The notes under the pieces: model-generated
Told to the model about the DNA's origin: nothing
Seen by the model: the letters and a program-made list of their open reading frames with translations, nothing else
Databases searched by the model: none
In this document: piece by piece, positions 29,917 through 38,469 of the stretch
Layout of the letters: each line of letters opens with the position of its first letter
How positions within the stretch are numbered: the first letter of the stretch is position 1
Program-made: the position numbers and the translations under genes
NCBI RefSeq assembly: GCF_028548475.1
Contig: NZ_JAQQLE010000001.1
Span: 124,001 to 188,000, forward strand
Origin: Vogesella margarita
GTDB lineage: Bacteria; Pseudomonadota; Gammaproteobacteria; Burkholderiales; Chromobacteriaceae
DNA length: 64,000 nt
Reading direction: 5' to 3'

Positions 29917-29950
29917 AAAAGGGCGTGCGATGGATTATCGCACGCCCTTG
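29917..29950 (-). terminator. Terminator of the RlmL-type methyltransferase gene
   Basis: Perfect 12-bp arms AAGGGCGTGCGA and TCGCACGCCCTT, with TTTT after the arm on the minus strand. A second hairpin, GCCCCGTT-GCTG-AACGGGGC (29969-29988), lies between it and the gene. Confidence 0.85.
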
Positions 29951-29995
29951 CCTGGTGGCTACTGCCATGCCCCGTTGCTGAACGGGGCTGTCGCA

Positions 29996-32785
29996 TTATT
30001 CCTTGCGGTTGGAGCCGGCCACCAGCGGGAAGACGTAGACGCGGCACTCCAGTGCGCCGTTGTACAGCATCGGCCGCGCTTCGGCATTCAGGCGCATCAG
30101 GGCCGGCAGACGGCTGTCGGCGGTCATCAGGTGCGCGGTCCAGCCGGCAAAGTTGCGCTTCAGCCAGGTCGCCAGGCGCGGGTACAGCTCGGCCAGCGAA
30201 TCCTGCTCGTCGAGGCGGACGCCGTACGGCGGGTTGCATACCAGCAGGCCGCTGGCGGCCGGTGCCTGCAGTTCGGTGGCGTCGCCGTGGCTGAGCGTGA
30301 CCAGCGACTCCAGGCCGCAGCGCGTCAGGTTGTGGCGGGCAATCTCCACCATTTCCAGCGACGTGTCGTTGCCGTAGATCGCCAGCTTGTCCAGCTGCCG
30401 TACCGCCAGCTCGGCGTCATTGCGGATGCTGTGCCACAGCAGGTCGTTGTGGGTGTTCAGCTTTTCGAAGGCAAAGTTGCGCAGGCGGCCCGGCGCGCGG
30501 TTGAGCGCGATGTCGGCGGCTTCCACCAGGAAGGTGCCGCTGCCGCACATCGGGTCCAGCAGTGGCTGGCTGCCGTTGTAGCCGGCGCCAAGCAGGATGC
30601 CGGCGGCCAGGTTTTCACGCAGCGGTGCCTCGCCGGTTTCGTCGCGCCAGCCGCGCTTGAACAGTGCCTCGCCGCTGGTGTCGAGATAAATCTGCACGTC
30701 GAAGCCGGACAGGAACACGCGGATGCGGATGTCCGGACGGCGGGTGTCCACGCTCGGGCGCTCGTCGTTCAGTGCGCGGAAGCGGTCGCAGATCGCGTCC
30801 TTCACGATCAGCGACACGTAGTCAATGCTGCGCAGGCGGGCGTGGCCGTCGGTCTTCACCTTGATGGTGTTGCCGACGTCGAACAGCGCCGGCCAGTCGA
30901 TGCTCTTGGCAAGGGTGTAGATGTCGCGCTCGATCTGGAAGCTGCCTTGTGCCAGCTGTTGCAGCAGGCGGCTGGCGGTGCGCGAGTGCAGGTTGACCCG
31001 CATCATCACTTCCTGGTTGCCGGTGAAATGCACGCCGCCGTCGGTCAGCTGCAGGTCGATGCCGCCTTGCTGGCTGATTTCCTCGGCCAGCAGTTTTTCC
31101 AGACCGCGCGGGCAGCTGGCGAACAGTGCCAGCTGGCCTTGCTGCAGGACGCGGGCTTGCGGCTTGGCGTAGGGGGTGCGGCCAACGTTGGCCGCATCGC
31201 CGCGCTGTGGCGTGCTACCGCGCGGGGCGTCGCTGCGCTGCGGCGCATTGCCCTTGCCAAACAACGAGCGTGGTGCCTGCTCGTCACGCGGCGCACTGCG
31301 CTCGCGGTCGAAGCGCGGCTTGTCCTCGCGCGGCCACGGCTTGCGTTCGCCGTCGCGCGGCGCGCTGCTGCGGTCGAAGGTGCGGTCACGCTGGAAGCCG
31401 CCTTCGCGTGCGCCGCTTTGTTCGCCACGGGCGTCAAAGGTGCGGTTGCGCTGGAAGCTGCCTTCGCGGGTTTCTCCGTACGGGCGGTCGTCGCGGCGCG
31501 GTGCCTGCTCGCCGCTGTCGCGCGGCTCTTCGCGGCGCGGTGTCTTCAGGAACGATTTCGGACGCGCCGGCTCGGTGGCTTCGCGTCGCTCGGTGGCCGG
31601 AAAGCTGCGCGGCGCGCTGTCGCCCTCGTCACGGCGTGGCGTTTTCAGAAACGATTTCGGGCGTGGCGGCTCGGCCGGTTCGCGCCGTTCCGGCGCCTGG
31701 AAGTCCGGATGCGCCTTGCCGCGGATGCCGGCCACGCGGTCGCGGGTGTAGCTGCGTTCGCCGCTGGCGGCGGTATTGTCGCTGCTGGCCGGTGCAGGGC
31801 TGTCTTCGACGACTTTGCGGTTGCCGAACAGCACTTTCGGGGCGTTGCCTTCGGCGGCCGGGCTGCGCGGTGCGCTATCGCGCTGGAAGCCGCCTTCGCG
31901 TGGCTTGTCGCCACCGAAACGCGGTTTGTCATCGAAGCGCGGCTTGTTGAAACCGCCTTCGCGTGGTGCCTGGTCGCGGTCGCGCTGGAAGCCGCCTTCA
32001 CGCGGCTTGTCGCCACCGAAGCGTGGTTTGTCGGCGTCAAAGCGCGGCTTGTTGAAACCGCCGTCGCGTGGCGCCTGGTCGCGGTCGCGCGGGAAGCCGC
32101 CTTCACGCGGCTTGTCGCCGCCGAAGCGCGGTCTGTCGGCATCAAAGCGAGGCTTGTTGAAGCCGCCTTCGCGTGGCGCCTGGTCGCGGTCGCGCTGGAA
32201 GCCGCCTTCGCGTGGCTTGTCGCCGCCGAAGCGCGGTTTGTCGGCGTCAAAGCGCGGCTTGTTGAAACCGCCGTCGCGTGGTGCCTGGTCGCGGTCGCGC
32301 TGGAAGCCGCCTTCGGGTGGCTTGTCGCCACCGAAGCGCGGTTTGTCGGCGTCAAAGCGCGGCTTGTTGAAACCGCCTTCGCGCGGTGCCTGGTCGCGGT
32401 CGCGCTGGAAGCCGCCGTCGCGCGGCTTGTCGCCACCGAAACGTGGTTTGTCAGAGTCAAAGCGCGGCTTGTTGAAACCGCCTTCGCGAGGCTTGTCGCC
32501 TCCGAAGCGTGGCTTGTCAGCGTCAAAGCGTGGCTTGTTGAAACCGCCTTCGCGTGGCTGGTCGCCGCCGAAGCGTGGTTTGTCGCTACCGAAGCGCGGG
32601 TCCTTGTCGCGGGGGGCGCCGTAGCGACCTTCCTGCCGTGTATCGCCGGCGCGCGGTTGTTGGAATGGTTTGTCGCCACGCGGGCCGGTCGGGGCATTGT
32701 TCCCGGCTGGTGGCGTGGCGCGCTCGGCGGTCGGAGTGGGCTGACGGCGTTGCGCGGCGCGCTGGCGGGAACGGAAGGTCGACAT
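29996..32785 (-). CDS. rlmL: RlmL-type THUMP/SAM-dependent RNA methyltransferase with a 545-residue repetitive disordered N-terminus
   Basis: The C-terminal 384 residues (546-929) are a complete COG0116/RlmL-type enzyme: THUMP region (FASCPRGLEKLLAEEI onward), SAM motif LLDPMCGSGTFLVEAADIAL and catalytic VCNPPYGVRL. By family it would methylate 23S rRNA (m2G2445 type). Residues 1-545 have no fold: they are rich in Arg, Asp, Gly, Pro and Phe. Residues 79-307 consist of a 22-aa unit ((E/D)GGFNKPRFDADKPRFGG) seven times, alternating from the second on with a 13-aa unit (EGGFQRDRDQAPR). A later pair of RPKSFLKTPRR repeats follows. The linker at 531-537 is AANVGRT, encoded by the palindromic dispersed word. 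The ATG at 32785 leaves 115 bp to the divergent mutY. Enzyme part is sure; rRNA target is by family only. Confidence 0.88.
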   Translation of the reverse strand: MSTFRSRQRAAQRRQPTPTAERATPPAGNNAPTGPRGDKPFQQPRAGDTRQEGRYGAPRDKDPRFGSDKPRFGGDQPREGGFNKPRFDADKPRFGGDKPREGGFNKPRFDSDKPRFGGDKPRDGGFQRDRDQAPREGGFNKPRFDADKPRFGGDKPPEGGFQRDRDQAPRDGGFNKPRFDADKPRFGGDKPREGGFQRDRDQAPREGGFNKPRFDADRPRFGGDKPREGGFPRDRDQAPRDGGFNKPRFDADKPRFGGDKPREGGFQRDRDQAPREGGFNKPRFDDKPRFGGDKPREGGFQRDSAPRSPAAEGNAPKVLFGNRKVVEDSPAPASSDNTAASGERSYTRDRVAGIRGKAHPDFQAPERREPAEPPRPKSFLKTPRRDEGDSAPRSFPATERREATEPARPKSFLKTPRREEPRDSGEQAPRRDDRPYGETREGSFQRNRTFDARGEQSGAREGGFQRDRTFDRSSAPRDGERKPWPREDKPRFDRERSAPRDEQAPRSLFGKGNAPQRSDAPRGSTPQRGDAANVGRTPYAKPQARVLQQGQLALFASCPRGLEKLLAEEISQQGGIDLQLTDGGVHFTGNQEVMMRVNLHSRTASRLLQQLAQGSFQIERDIYTLAKSIDWPALFDVGNTIKVKTDGHARLRSIDYVSLIVKDAICDRFRALNDERPSVDTRRPDIRIRVFLSGFDVQIYLDTSGEALFKRGWRDETGEAPLRENLAAGILLGAGYNGSQPLLDPMCGSGTFLVEAADIALNRAPGRLRNFAFEKLNTHNDLLWHSIRNDAELAVRQLDKLAIYGNDTSLEMVEIARHNLTRCGLESLVTLSHGDATELQAPAASGLLVCNPPYGVRLDEQDSLAELYPRLATWLKRNFAGWTAHLMTADSRLPALMRLNAEARPMLYNGALECRVYVFPLVAGSNRKE
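31177..31196. repeat. Palindromic dispersed word in the methyltransferase linker
   Basis: Perfect 20-bp palindrome TGCGGCCAACGTTGGCCGCA, read on the minus strand as AANVGR at the junction of the disordered region and the THUMP domain. It has the same 18-bp core as the element in maiA. Confidence 0.9.
31865..32551 (-). repeat. In-frame tandem repeat, 105-bp period
   Basis: Coding repeat of the methyltransferase N-terminus. Five full 105-bp units lie at 31961-32485 (residues 101-275), with partial units on both sides. Each unit holds one 66-bp and one 39-bp subunit. Copies differ mostly at third positions and at E/D, R/P and K/R exchanges. Confidence 0.92.
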
Positions 32786-32900
32786 CTGAGGGTAATCCTT
32801 TCAAAACAATCCTCTATTCTAGCCGATTTCGCCGGCGACTTCTTGGTAGTCGCGGATGATTGGTTTACCATGCCCGGTTCGATTCGGAGTGGATGATGCG

Positions 32901-33971
32901 ATGACCTTGCAGTCGGCGTTTGCGGCGCGCCTCGTCGCCTGGCAGAAACAGCACGGCCGGCACGGTTTGCCGTGGCAGGTCAGTGATCCCTATCGCGTGT
33001 GGCTGTCGGAAATCATGCTGCAGCAGACGCAGGTGACCACGGTGCTGGGCTACTACGCGCGCTTTCTTGAGCGCTTCCCCGATCTGGCCACGTTGGCCGC
33101 GGCGCCGGTGGATGACGTGCTGGCGCACTGGAGCGGCCTCGGCTACTACACCCGCGCCCGCAACCTGCACAAGGCAGCGCAGCAGGTGATGGCCGACTTT
33201 GGCGGCGCGTTTCCGGCGCGGCGCGAGGCGATCGAGACGCTGCCCGGCATCGGCCGCTCCACCGCGGCGGCGATTGCCGCCTTTGCCTTCGGCCAGCGGG
33301 AAACCATACTCGACGGCAATGTCAAACGCGTGCTGACGCGCTGCTTCGGCGTCGACGGCTATCCCGGCGACAAGAAGGTCGAGGCGCAGCTGTGGACGCT
33401 GGCGGAGAGCCTGCTGCCGGCCGCCGACGGCGACATGGTCGCCTACACCCAGGGGTTGATGGATCTGGGCGCCACCGTCTGTACCCGCTCGCGGCCGGCC
33501 TGCGGTGTTTGCCCGATGGCGGACGGCTGCGTCGCCGCCCGCGACGGCCGCACCGCCGAGCTGCCGCAGCGCAAGCCCAAAAAGGCGCAGCCGGAACGGG
33601 AGACGGTGATGCTGATCGCGCTGCACCAGGGGCAGGTGCTGTTGCAGCGCCGGCCGCCTTCCGGCATCTGGGGTGGGCTGCTGTCGCTGCCGGAATTCGG
33701 GTCCACGCTGGCGATTGCCGACTGGCTGGTGGACAACGGCGACGGCGAGCTGCTGCCGGCGTGGCCGGAATTGCGCCACGTGTTTACCCATTTTCGCCTC
33801 ACCATCACGCCGCAGTGTGTGCCGCTGCAAAGCTTGGCCGCAAGCCATTGCGCCGAAGACGGCCAGGTCTGGCTGCCGCTGGCGCAGGCGCTGGACGCCG
33901 GCGTGCCGGCGCCGGTACGCAAATTGCTGTTGCAGGCCTTGCGGTCGCCGGCCGGCGCCACCATTGATTAA
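32901..33971 (+). CDS. mutY: A/G-specific adenine DNA glycosylase
   Basis: Removes adenine mispaired with 8-oxoguanine. The 356-residue product has SEIMLQQTQVTTV (catalytic Glu), the helix-hairpin-helix LPGIGRSTAAAIAAFAFG with the catalytic Asp in ILDGNVKRVL, and a 4Fe-4S loop C-x6-C-x2-C-x5-C (CTRSRPACGVCPMADGC). The C-terminal third is the NUDIX-like 8-oxoG recognition domain (RRPPSGIWGGLLSLPEF). The ATG at 32901 is the family start; GGAG lies upstream. It runs toward relA, 39 bp away. Confidence 0.96.
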   Translation: MTLQSAFAARLVAWQKQHGRHGLPWQVSDPYRVWLSEIMLQQTQVTTVLGYYARFLERFPDLATLAAAPVDDVLAHWSGLGYYTRARNLHKAAQQVMADFGGAFPARREAIETLPGIGRSTAAAIAAFAFGQRETILDGNVKRVLTRCFGVDGYPGDKKVEAQLWTLAESLLPAADGDMVAYTQGLMDLGATVCTRSRPACGVCPMADGCVAARDGRTAELPQRKPKKAQPERETVMLIALHQGQVLLQRRPPSGIWGGLLSLPEFGSTLAIADWLVDNGDGELLPAWPELRHVFTHFRLTITPQCVPLQSLAASHCAEDGQVWLPLAQALDAGVPAPVRKLLLQALRSPAGATID

Positions 33972-34010
33972 TCCCGAGACGCCATCACAGGCAGGGTGAA
34001 AGACTAGACC

Positions 34011-36218
34011 ATGGTTTCCGTTGTTCGATCTGTTGCCGATACGCTGGCCGATGCGGCCGATCCGGGGCGCTGGCTGGCGCAGTTGTCCAGCTCGGTCGCG
34101 CCCGACGATATGGCGATGCTGGAAAAGGCGTTTGCGGAAGCGCGCGAGCTGTACCGCGACAAGAAGCTGCCGAGCACCGGCGAGGACCTGTTCAGCCACG
34201 CGGTGGCGGCGGCGGCCATCGTCGCCGACCTCAACCTGCTGACCGACGCCATCGTCGCCACGCTGCTGTTCGCGGTGCCGGACTACCGTGCCGACTGGCA
34301 GGAGTGGTTGCCCAAGACGTTCAACCGCACCGTGCTGACGCTGGTGGAGGGCGGCAACCGCGTGCGCCGCCTCACCGAGATCGCGCGCATCGACAAGTTC
34401 GCCACGCCTGAAGACAGCGCGCGGCAGGCGGAAACCCTGCGCAAGATGCTGCTGGCGATGGTGGCCGACATCCGCGTGGTGCTGATCAAGCTGGCGTGGC
34501 GCACGCAGACCATGCACTACCTGCCGCAGTGCGACGAGCCCGTCCGCCGCCAGATCGCGCGCGAGACGCTGGAGCTGTTCGCGCCGCTGGCCAACCGTCT
34601 CGGCGTTTGGCAGATCAAGTGGGAGCTGGAAGACCTCGGCTTCCGCCATACCGATCCGGACAACTACAAGAAGATCGCCAAGCTGCTCGACGAGCGGCGG
34701 CTGGAGCGCATCGACTACATCGAGCGCGTGCTGGACACCCTGCGCGGCGAGCTGCGCCAAGCCGGCATCAAGGGTGACGTCGCCGGCCGGCCGAAGCACA
34801 TCTTCTCCATCTGGAAGAAGATGAAGAAGAAAAAGCTCGACTTCTCCGAGCTGTACGACATCCGCGCGGTGCGCATCCTGGTGGAAAAGCTGCAGGACTG
34901 CTACACCGTGCTCGGCCTGATCCACAGCATGTGGCAGCCGATACCCGGCGAATTCGACGACTACATCAGCAACCCGAAGGCCAACGACTACCGCAGCCTG
35001 CACACCGCGGTGATCGGCCCGGAAGACCGCGTGGTCGAGGTGCAAATCCGCACCTTCGAGATGCACGAGCACGCCGAATTCGGCGTCGCCGCACACTGGC
35101 GCTACAAGGAAGGCGGCAAGGGCGACAGCCAGTACGAGGAGAAGATCTCCTGGCTGCGCCAGCTGCTGGACTGGCGCGAGGACATGTCCGGCTCCGACCG
35201 CGAAGGGCTGGCCGACGCGTTCAAGACCGAGCTGTTCGCCGACACCATCTACGTGCTGACGCCGCAGGGGCGGGTGCTGGCGCTGCCGCAGGGCGCCACC
35301 GCCATCGACTTCGCCTACGCGCTGCATACCGACGTCGGCCACCACTGCCGCGGCGCCAAGGTCGAGGGGCACATCGTGCCGCTGTCCACCCCGCTGCAGA
35401 ACGGCCAGCGGGTGGAAATCCTCACCGCCAAGGAGGGCGGCCCGTCGGTGAACTGGCTGCACGAGGGCTGGGTCAAGAGCCATCGCGCGATCTCCAAGAT
35501 CCGTCAGTACATCCGCCAGCAGAACCTCGACGCGGTGCGCGAGACCGGGCGCCACATCTTCGAGCGCGAGCTGGCACGGCACCCCGGTGTGCAGCCCAAC
35601 CTCGCGCAGGTGGCGGAAAAACTGGGCTACGACAAGCTGGATGAGGTCTACGCCGCGCTGGGCCACGGCGAACTGGGCACCCGCGCCGTCAACCAGGCCT
35701 TCGTCAGCTTCGCGCCGCCGCCGCCGCCGGACGTCAACCCGGAAGACATCGTGCGCCGCAGCCGTGGCGGCCACGACGCCGGCGGCGTGCTGATCGAGGG
35801 CGTCGGCAACCTGATGACGGTGCTGGCCAAGTGCTGCCGCCCGGCGCCGCCGGACAGCGTGGTCGGCTTCGTCACCAAGGGCCGCGGCATCTCCATCCAC
35901 CGCAGCAGCTGCATCACGCTGAAGCGGCTGTCGGCCGACGTGCCGGAGCGGCTGATCGCCGCCGACTGGGGCGAGCAGAAGGGCAGCGTGTTCCCGATCG
36001 ACATCGACATCCTCGCCGGCGACCGCCCGGGGCTGTTGCGCGACATCTCCGACGTGTTCTCGCGCGAGAAGCTGAACGTGATCGGCGTGAATACGCTGTC
36101 GCGCGAGCAGAAGGCGCGTCTGCGCTTCACGCTGGAGGTGCGCCACGTGCGCGACATCAGCCGGGTGCTGGCGCACCTGATGGAAGTGCGCGGCGTGCAG
36201 GAAGCGCGCCGCGTGTAG
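34011..36218 (+). CDS. relA: (p)ppGpp synthetase RelA
   Basis: Makes the stringent-response alarmone on stalled ribosomes. The 735-residue protein has a degenerate hydrolase domain (LLFAVPDY where SpoT/Rel enzymes have the HD pair), a synthetase domain with GRPKHIFSIWKKM and the RelA-specific EXDD motif in GEFDDYISNPKAND, then a TGS domain (TPQGRVLALPQGATAIDFAY) and a C-terminal ACT domain. The missing HD and the EXDD motif mark it as RelA, not bifunctional SpoT. A terminator built from the dispersed word follows. Confidence 0.96.
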   Translation: MVSVVRSVADTLADAADPGRWLAQLSSSVAPDDMAMLEKAFAEARELYRDKKLPSTGEDLFSHAVAAAAIVADLNLLTDAIVATLLFAVPDYRADWQEWLPKTFNRTVLTLVEGGNRVRRLTEIARIDKFATPEDSARQAETLRKMLLAMVADIRVVLIKLAWRTQTMHYLPQCDEPVRRQIARETLELFAPLANRLGVWQIKWELEDLGFRHTDPDNYKKIAKLLDERRLERIDYIERVLDTLRGELRQAGIKGDVAGRPKHIFSIWKKMKKKKLDFSELYDIRAVRILVEKLQDCYTVLGLIHSMWQPIPGEFDDYISNPKANDYRSLHTAVIGPEDRVVEVQIRTFEMHEHAEFGVAAHWRYKEGGKGDSQYEEKISWLRQLLDWREDMSGSDREGLADAFKTELFADTIYVLTPQGRVLALPQGATAIDFAYALHTDVGHHCRGAKVEGHIVPLSTPLQNGQRVEILTAKEGGPSVNWLHEGWVKSHRAISKIRQYIRQQNLDAVRETGRHIFERELARHPGVQPNLAQVAEKLGYDKLDEVYAALGHGELGTRAVNQAFVSFAPPPPPDVNPEDIVRRSRGGHDAGGVLIEGVGNLMTVLAKCCRPAPPDSVVGFVTKGRGISIHRSSCITLKRLSADVPERLIAADWGEQKGSVFPIDIDILAGDRPGLLRDISDVFSREKLNVIGVNTLSREQKARLRFTLEVRHVRDISRVLAHLMEVRGVQEARRV

Positions 36219-36245
36219 CCGCTGACTCACATCTTGCCGTACCCC

Positions 36246-36290
36246 GACAAGGTTGGCCGCAAGTGTTGCGGCCAACCTTGTCTTGTTTTT
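36246..36290 (+). terminator. relA terminator made of an inverted pair of the dispersed word
   Basis: Perfect 17-bp arms GACAAGGTTGGCCGCAA (36246-36262) and TTGCGGCCAACCTTGTC (36266-36282) around GTG, followed by TTGTTTTT. Both arms contain the full 15-mer. Starts 28 bp after the relA stop. Confidence 0.92.
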
Positions 36291-36381
36291 GAGCCGGCGG
36301 GCACAAGCTGCCGGTGCACGGCCTGGCGGCGCGGGCGGGTCTGCGCCGGCGCCACGACTGGCGCCGCGCTATCATGACAGG

Positions 36382-36390
36382 GTTGGCCGC
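36382..36390 (-). repeat. Single copy of the dispersed 9-mer in the deoD leader
   Basis: GTTGGCCGC, 52 bp before the deoD start codon, right after a TATCAT box (36369-36374) that could be a -10 element. Confidence 0.7.
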
Positions 36391-36441
36391 GAGCGACGCG
36401 GAGGCGCGTGGCGCAAGGTGGCAAGACAGGGGAGAACAAAC

Positions 36442-37158
36442 ATGGCGACACCGCATATCGGCGCCGCAGCCGGCGACTTTGCCGGCATCGTGCTGATGCC
36501 GGGTGATCCGCTGCGCGCGCGGCTGATCGCGGACACCTATCTGCAGGACGCGGTGCAGGTCACCAGCGTGCGCAACGTGTTCGGCTACACCGGCAGCTAC
36601 CGCGGCAAGCGGCTGTCGGTGATGGCGCACGGCATGGGCATCCCGTCAGCCAGCATCTACGCTACCGAGCTGATCAGGGACTACGGCGTGGGCACCCTGA
36701 TCCGCATCGGCTCCTGTGGCTCGGTGGATGGCGCTCGTCTCGGGCTGCGCGACATCGTCATCGCCATGGGCGCCTGCACCGACAGCAAGGTCAACCGCCT
36801 GCGCCTGCTGGATCACGACTTTGCCGCCATCGCCGACTTCGAGGTGTTGCGTACCGCGGTGGAGACCGCCGCGCGGCTGGGCAAGCCGGTGCGGGTCGGC
36901 AACGTGTTCACGACCGACCTGTTCTACGGCGTGCAGCCGCAGTTGCTGGACGTGCTCAGGGGCATGAATGTCAATGCGGTGGAAATGGAAACGGCCGGCA
37001 TCTACGGTGTTGCGGCGCAATATGGCGCCCGTGCGCTGGCCATGCTCACGGTGTCGGACGTGATCCCGACCGGCGAGGCCATGGACGCCGAGGCCCGCCA
37101 GAACAGCTTTCAAGACATGATGGAGATCGCGCTGGAGACTGCGTTACAGCTGGATTGA
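36442..37158 (+). CDS. deoD: Purine nucleoside phosphorylase, DeoD type
   Basis: Cleaves purine (deoxy)nucleosides with phosphate to base and (deoxy)ribose 1-phosphate in salvage. The 238-residue product has [31 protein letters not shown] (phosphate site), [12 protein letters not shown] and [11 protein letters not shown] (active-site Asp), all typical of the hexameric DeoD type. GGGGAGAAC precedes the ATG; the open frame further upstream includes the relA terminator and is not translated. Confidence 0.94.
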   Translation: MATPHIGAAAGDFAGIVLMPGDPLRARLIADTYLQDAVQVTSVRNVFGYTGSYRGKRLSVMAHGMGIPSASIYATELIRDYGVGTLIRIGSCGSVDGARLGLRDIVIAMGACTDSKVNRLRLLDHDFAAIADFEVLRTAVETAARLGKPVRVGNVFTTDLFYGVQPQLLDVLRGMNVNAVEMETAGIYGVAAQYGARALAMLTVSDVIPTGEAMDAEARQNSFQDMMEIALETALQLD

Positions 37159-37181
37159 GCGGCGCCGGTTGCGGCCTGCGA

Positions 37182-37204
37182 GCCACAGTTGGCCGCACTG
37201 TGGC
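37182..37204. repeat. Stem-loop presenting the dispersed word after deoD
   Basis: Arms GCCACAG and CTGTGGC enclose TTGGCCGCA, so the core word GTTGGCCGC lies in and next to the loop. No T run follows. Confidence 0.65.
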
Positions 37205-37234
37205 GCAAATTATACTGCGCCGCACAAAAAGTAC

Positions 37235-37263
37235 TTGCAAAACCCGAACCGGATCACCATAGT
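37235..37263 (+). promoter_or_regulatory. Candidate promoter of the small RNA before rplM
   Basis: TTGCAA (37235-37240), 17-bp spacer, CATAGT (37258-37263). A second possible promoter lies just upstream: TTGGCC (37189-37194), 16 bp, TATACT (37211-37216). Confidence 0.5.
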
Positions 37264-37268
37264 TACAA

Positions 37269-37375
37269 CTGCATCAGGACGTTACATGTTGTATGCGTTT
37301 TGGTGTTGTCTCCTCCATCCTCCTTCTATAGGTGGAACTTGGCGCGATCAATCTCTTGGTTGCGCCCTTTTTTTG
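37269..37375 (+). ncRNA. Candidate small RNA with anti-Shine-Dalgarno loop
   Basis: A roughly 105-nt unit between a candidate promoter and a clear intrinsic terminator, with its own second promoter for rplM placed downstream of it. It has no plausible ORF. The middle part is pyrimidine-rich and holds two CTCC motifs. CCATC (37315-37319) and GGTGG (37331-37335) pair to form a hairpin whose 11-nt loop contains CTCCTT, the complement of a Shine-Dalgarno sequence. Such loops are used by several riboregulators. It could instead be an attenuated leader of rplM. Confidence 0.45.
37341..37375 (+). terminator. Intrinsic terminator upstream of rplM
   Basis: GGCGCGATCAA and TTGGTTGCGCC pair along 11 bp with two G-U pairs around TCTC, followed by CTTTTTTT. 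It ends the candidate sRNA or attenuates an upstream transcript. Confidence 0.82.
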
Positions 37376-37446
37376 CCTGTTGTCCACCTCCAGTTACCGC
37401 AGCGGGTGTTTTTGGTCGCGATTCCCCGGCGAAAGCCAGCTTCGGT

Positions 37447-37475
37447 TTGACAGCGAAATAGTCTTGTAATAGACT
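37447..37475 (+). promoter_or_regulatory. Promoter of rplM-rpsI
   Basis: Perfect TTGACA (37447-37452), 17-bp spacer, TAGACT (37470-37475), 35 bp before the rplM start. It is the strongest sigma-70 match I see in the window, as expected for ribosomal protein genes. Confidence 0.82.
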
Positions 37476-37509
37476 CCGGAACTTTCAAGAATTACGATGG
37501 TAGAGTTCC

Positions 37510-37938
37510 ATGAAGACCTTTTCTGCCAAGCCGCATGAGGTAAAGCGCGAGTGGTTTGTGGTCGACGCCGAAGACAAGGTGTTGGGCCGTCTTGCCGCTG
37601 AAATCGCACGCCGCCTGCGTGGCAAGCATAAGCCGGAGTTCACTCCGCACGTTGATACTGGTGATTACATTGTTGTCGTTAACGCAGAAAAACTGCGCGT
37701 AACCGGTAACAAGGCACTGGACAAGAAATACTATCGCCACTCTGGCTACCCTGGTGGTATCTACGAGCGCAACTTCACCGAACTGCAAGACAAGTTCCCT
37801 GAGCGCGTTCTGGAGAAAGCCGTAAAAGGCATGCTGCCTAAGGGTCCGCTGGGTTACGCGATGATCAAGAAGCTCAAGGTTTACGCCGGCACCGAGCATC
37901 CACACACCGCGCAACAGCCTAAAGTGCTGGAAATCTGA
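37510..37938 (+). CDS. rplM: 50S ribosomal protein L13 (uL13)
   Basis: Early-assembly protein of the large ribosomal subunit. The 142-residue product has the family length and [47 protein letters not shown] and [10 protein letters not shown]. It is the first gene of the conserved rplM-rpsI operon, 17 bp before rpsI. Base usage is lower in GC at third positions than in neighbours, as expected for a highly expressed gene. Confidence 0.99.
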   Translation: MKTFSAKPHEVKREWFVVDAEDKVLGRLAAEIARRLRGKHKPEFTPHVDTGDYIVVVNAEKLRVTGNKALDKKYYRHSGYPGGIYERNFTELQDKFPERVLEKAVKGMLPKGPLGYAMIKKLKVYAGTEHPHTAQQPKVLEI

Positions 37939-37955
37939 TCAGAGGCAATTAATAG

Positions 37956-38348
37956 ATGAACGGTAAATATTACTACGGTACCGGCCGTCGCAAGAGCTCT
38001 GTAGCTCGTGTGTTCATGCAAAAAGGCTCCGGCCAGATCATCGTTAACGGCAAGCCTGTCGACCAGTACTTCGCTCGCGAAACTGGCCGCATGGTAATCC
38101 GTCAGCCGCTGCAAATCACCGATCACCTCGAGTCCTTCGACATCATGGTGAACGTATGCGGTGGTGGCGAAACTGGCCAAGCTGGTGCGATCCGTCACGG
38201 TATCACCCGCGCCCTGGTTGACTTCAGTGCTGAACTGAAACCAACCCTGTCGCACGCCGGCTTCGTTACCCGCGATGCCCGTGAAGTTGAACGTAAGAAA
38301 GTCGGCTTCCGCAAGGCACGTCGTCGCAAACAGTTCTCCAAGCGTTAA
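37956..38348 (+). CDS. rpsI: 30S ribosomal protein S9 (uS9)
   Basis: Small-subunit protein whose C-terminal tail reaches the P-site tRNA. The 130-residue product has [20 protein letters not shown]-like [14 protein letters not shown] and the typical basic end [11 protein letters not shown]. It is second in the rplM-rpsI operon. Confidence 0.99.
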   Translation: MNGKYYYGTGRRKSSVARVFMQKGSGQIIVNGKPVDQYFARETGRMVIRQPLQITDHLESFDIMVNVCGGGETGQAGAIRHGITRALVDFSAELKPTLSHAGFVTRDAREVERKKVGFRKARRRKQFSKR

Positions 38349-38365
38349 TCTGTTTGTACCGATCG

Positions 38366-38397
38366 AAAAAGCCACCCAGCAGGGTGGCTTTTTTCTT
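38366..38397 (+). terminator. Terminator of rplM-rpsI
   Basis: AAAAAGCCACCC and GGGTGGCTTTTTTC arms around AGCA. Confidence 0.95.
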
Positions 38398-38469
38398 TGT
38401 TGCAATGCCTTGCCGCACTCCTTACCATGTCGCCTTTGCGACATTTTTTTATATTGTTAGGAGCGCAGC

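Noticed and set aside
31865-32551. Regularly spaced repeats that resemble a CRISPR array at first sight
   Set aside because: The period is a multiple of three, the repeats are adjoining and in frame, there are no unique spacers, and they encode a continuous repetitive protein region.
36253-36441. N-terminal extension of DeoD reading through the relA terminator
   Set aside because: The open frame begins inside the hairpin, and the conserved start with GGGGAGAAC upstream is at 36442.
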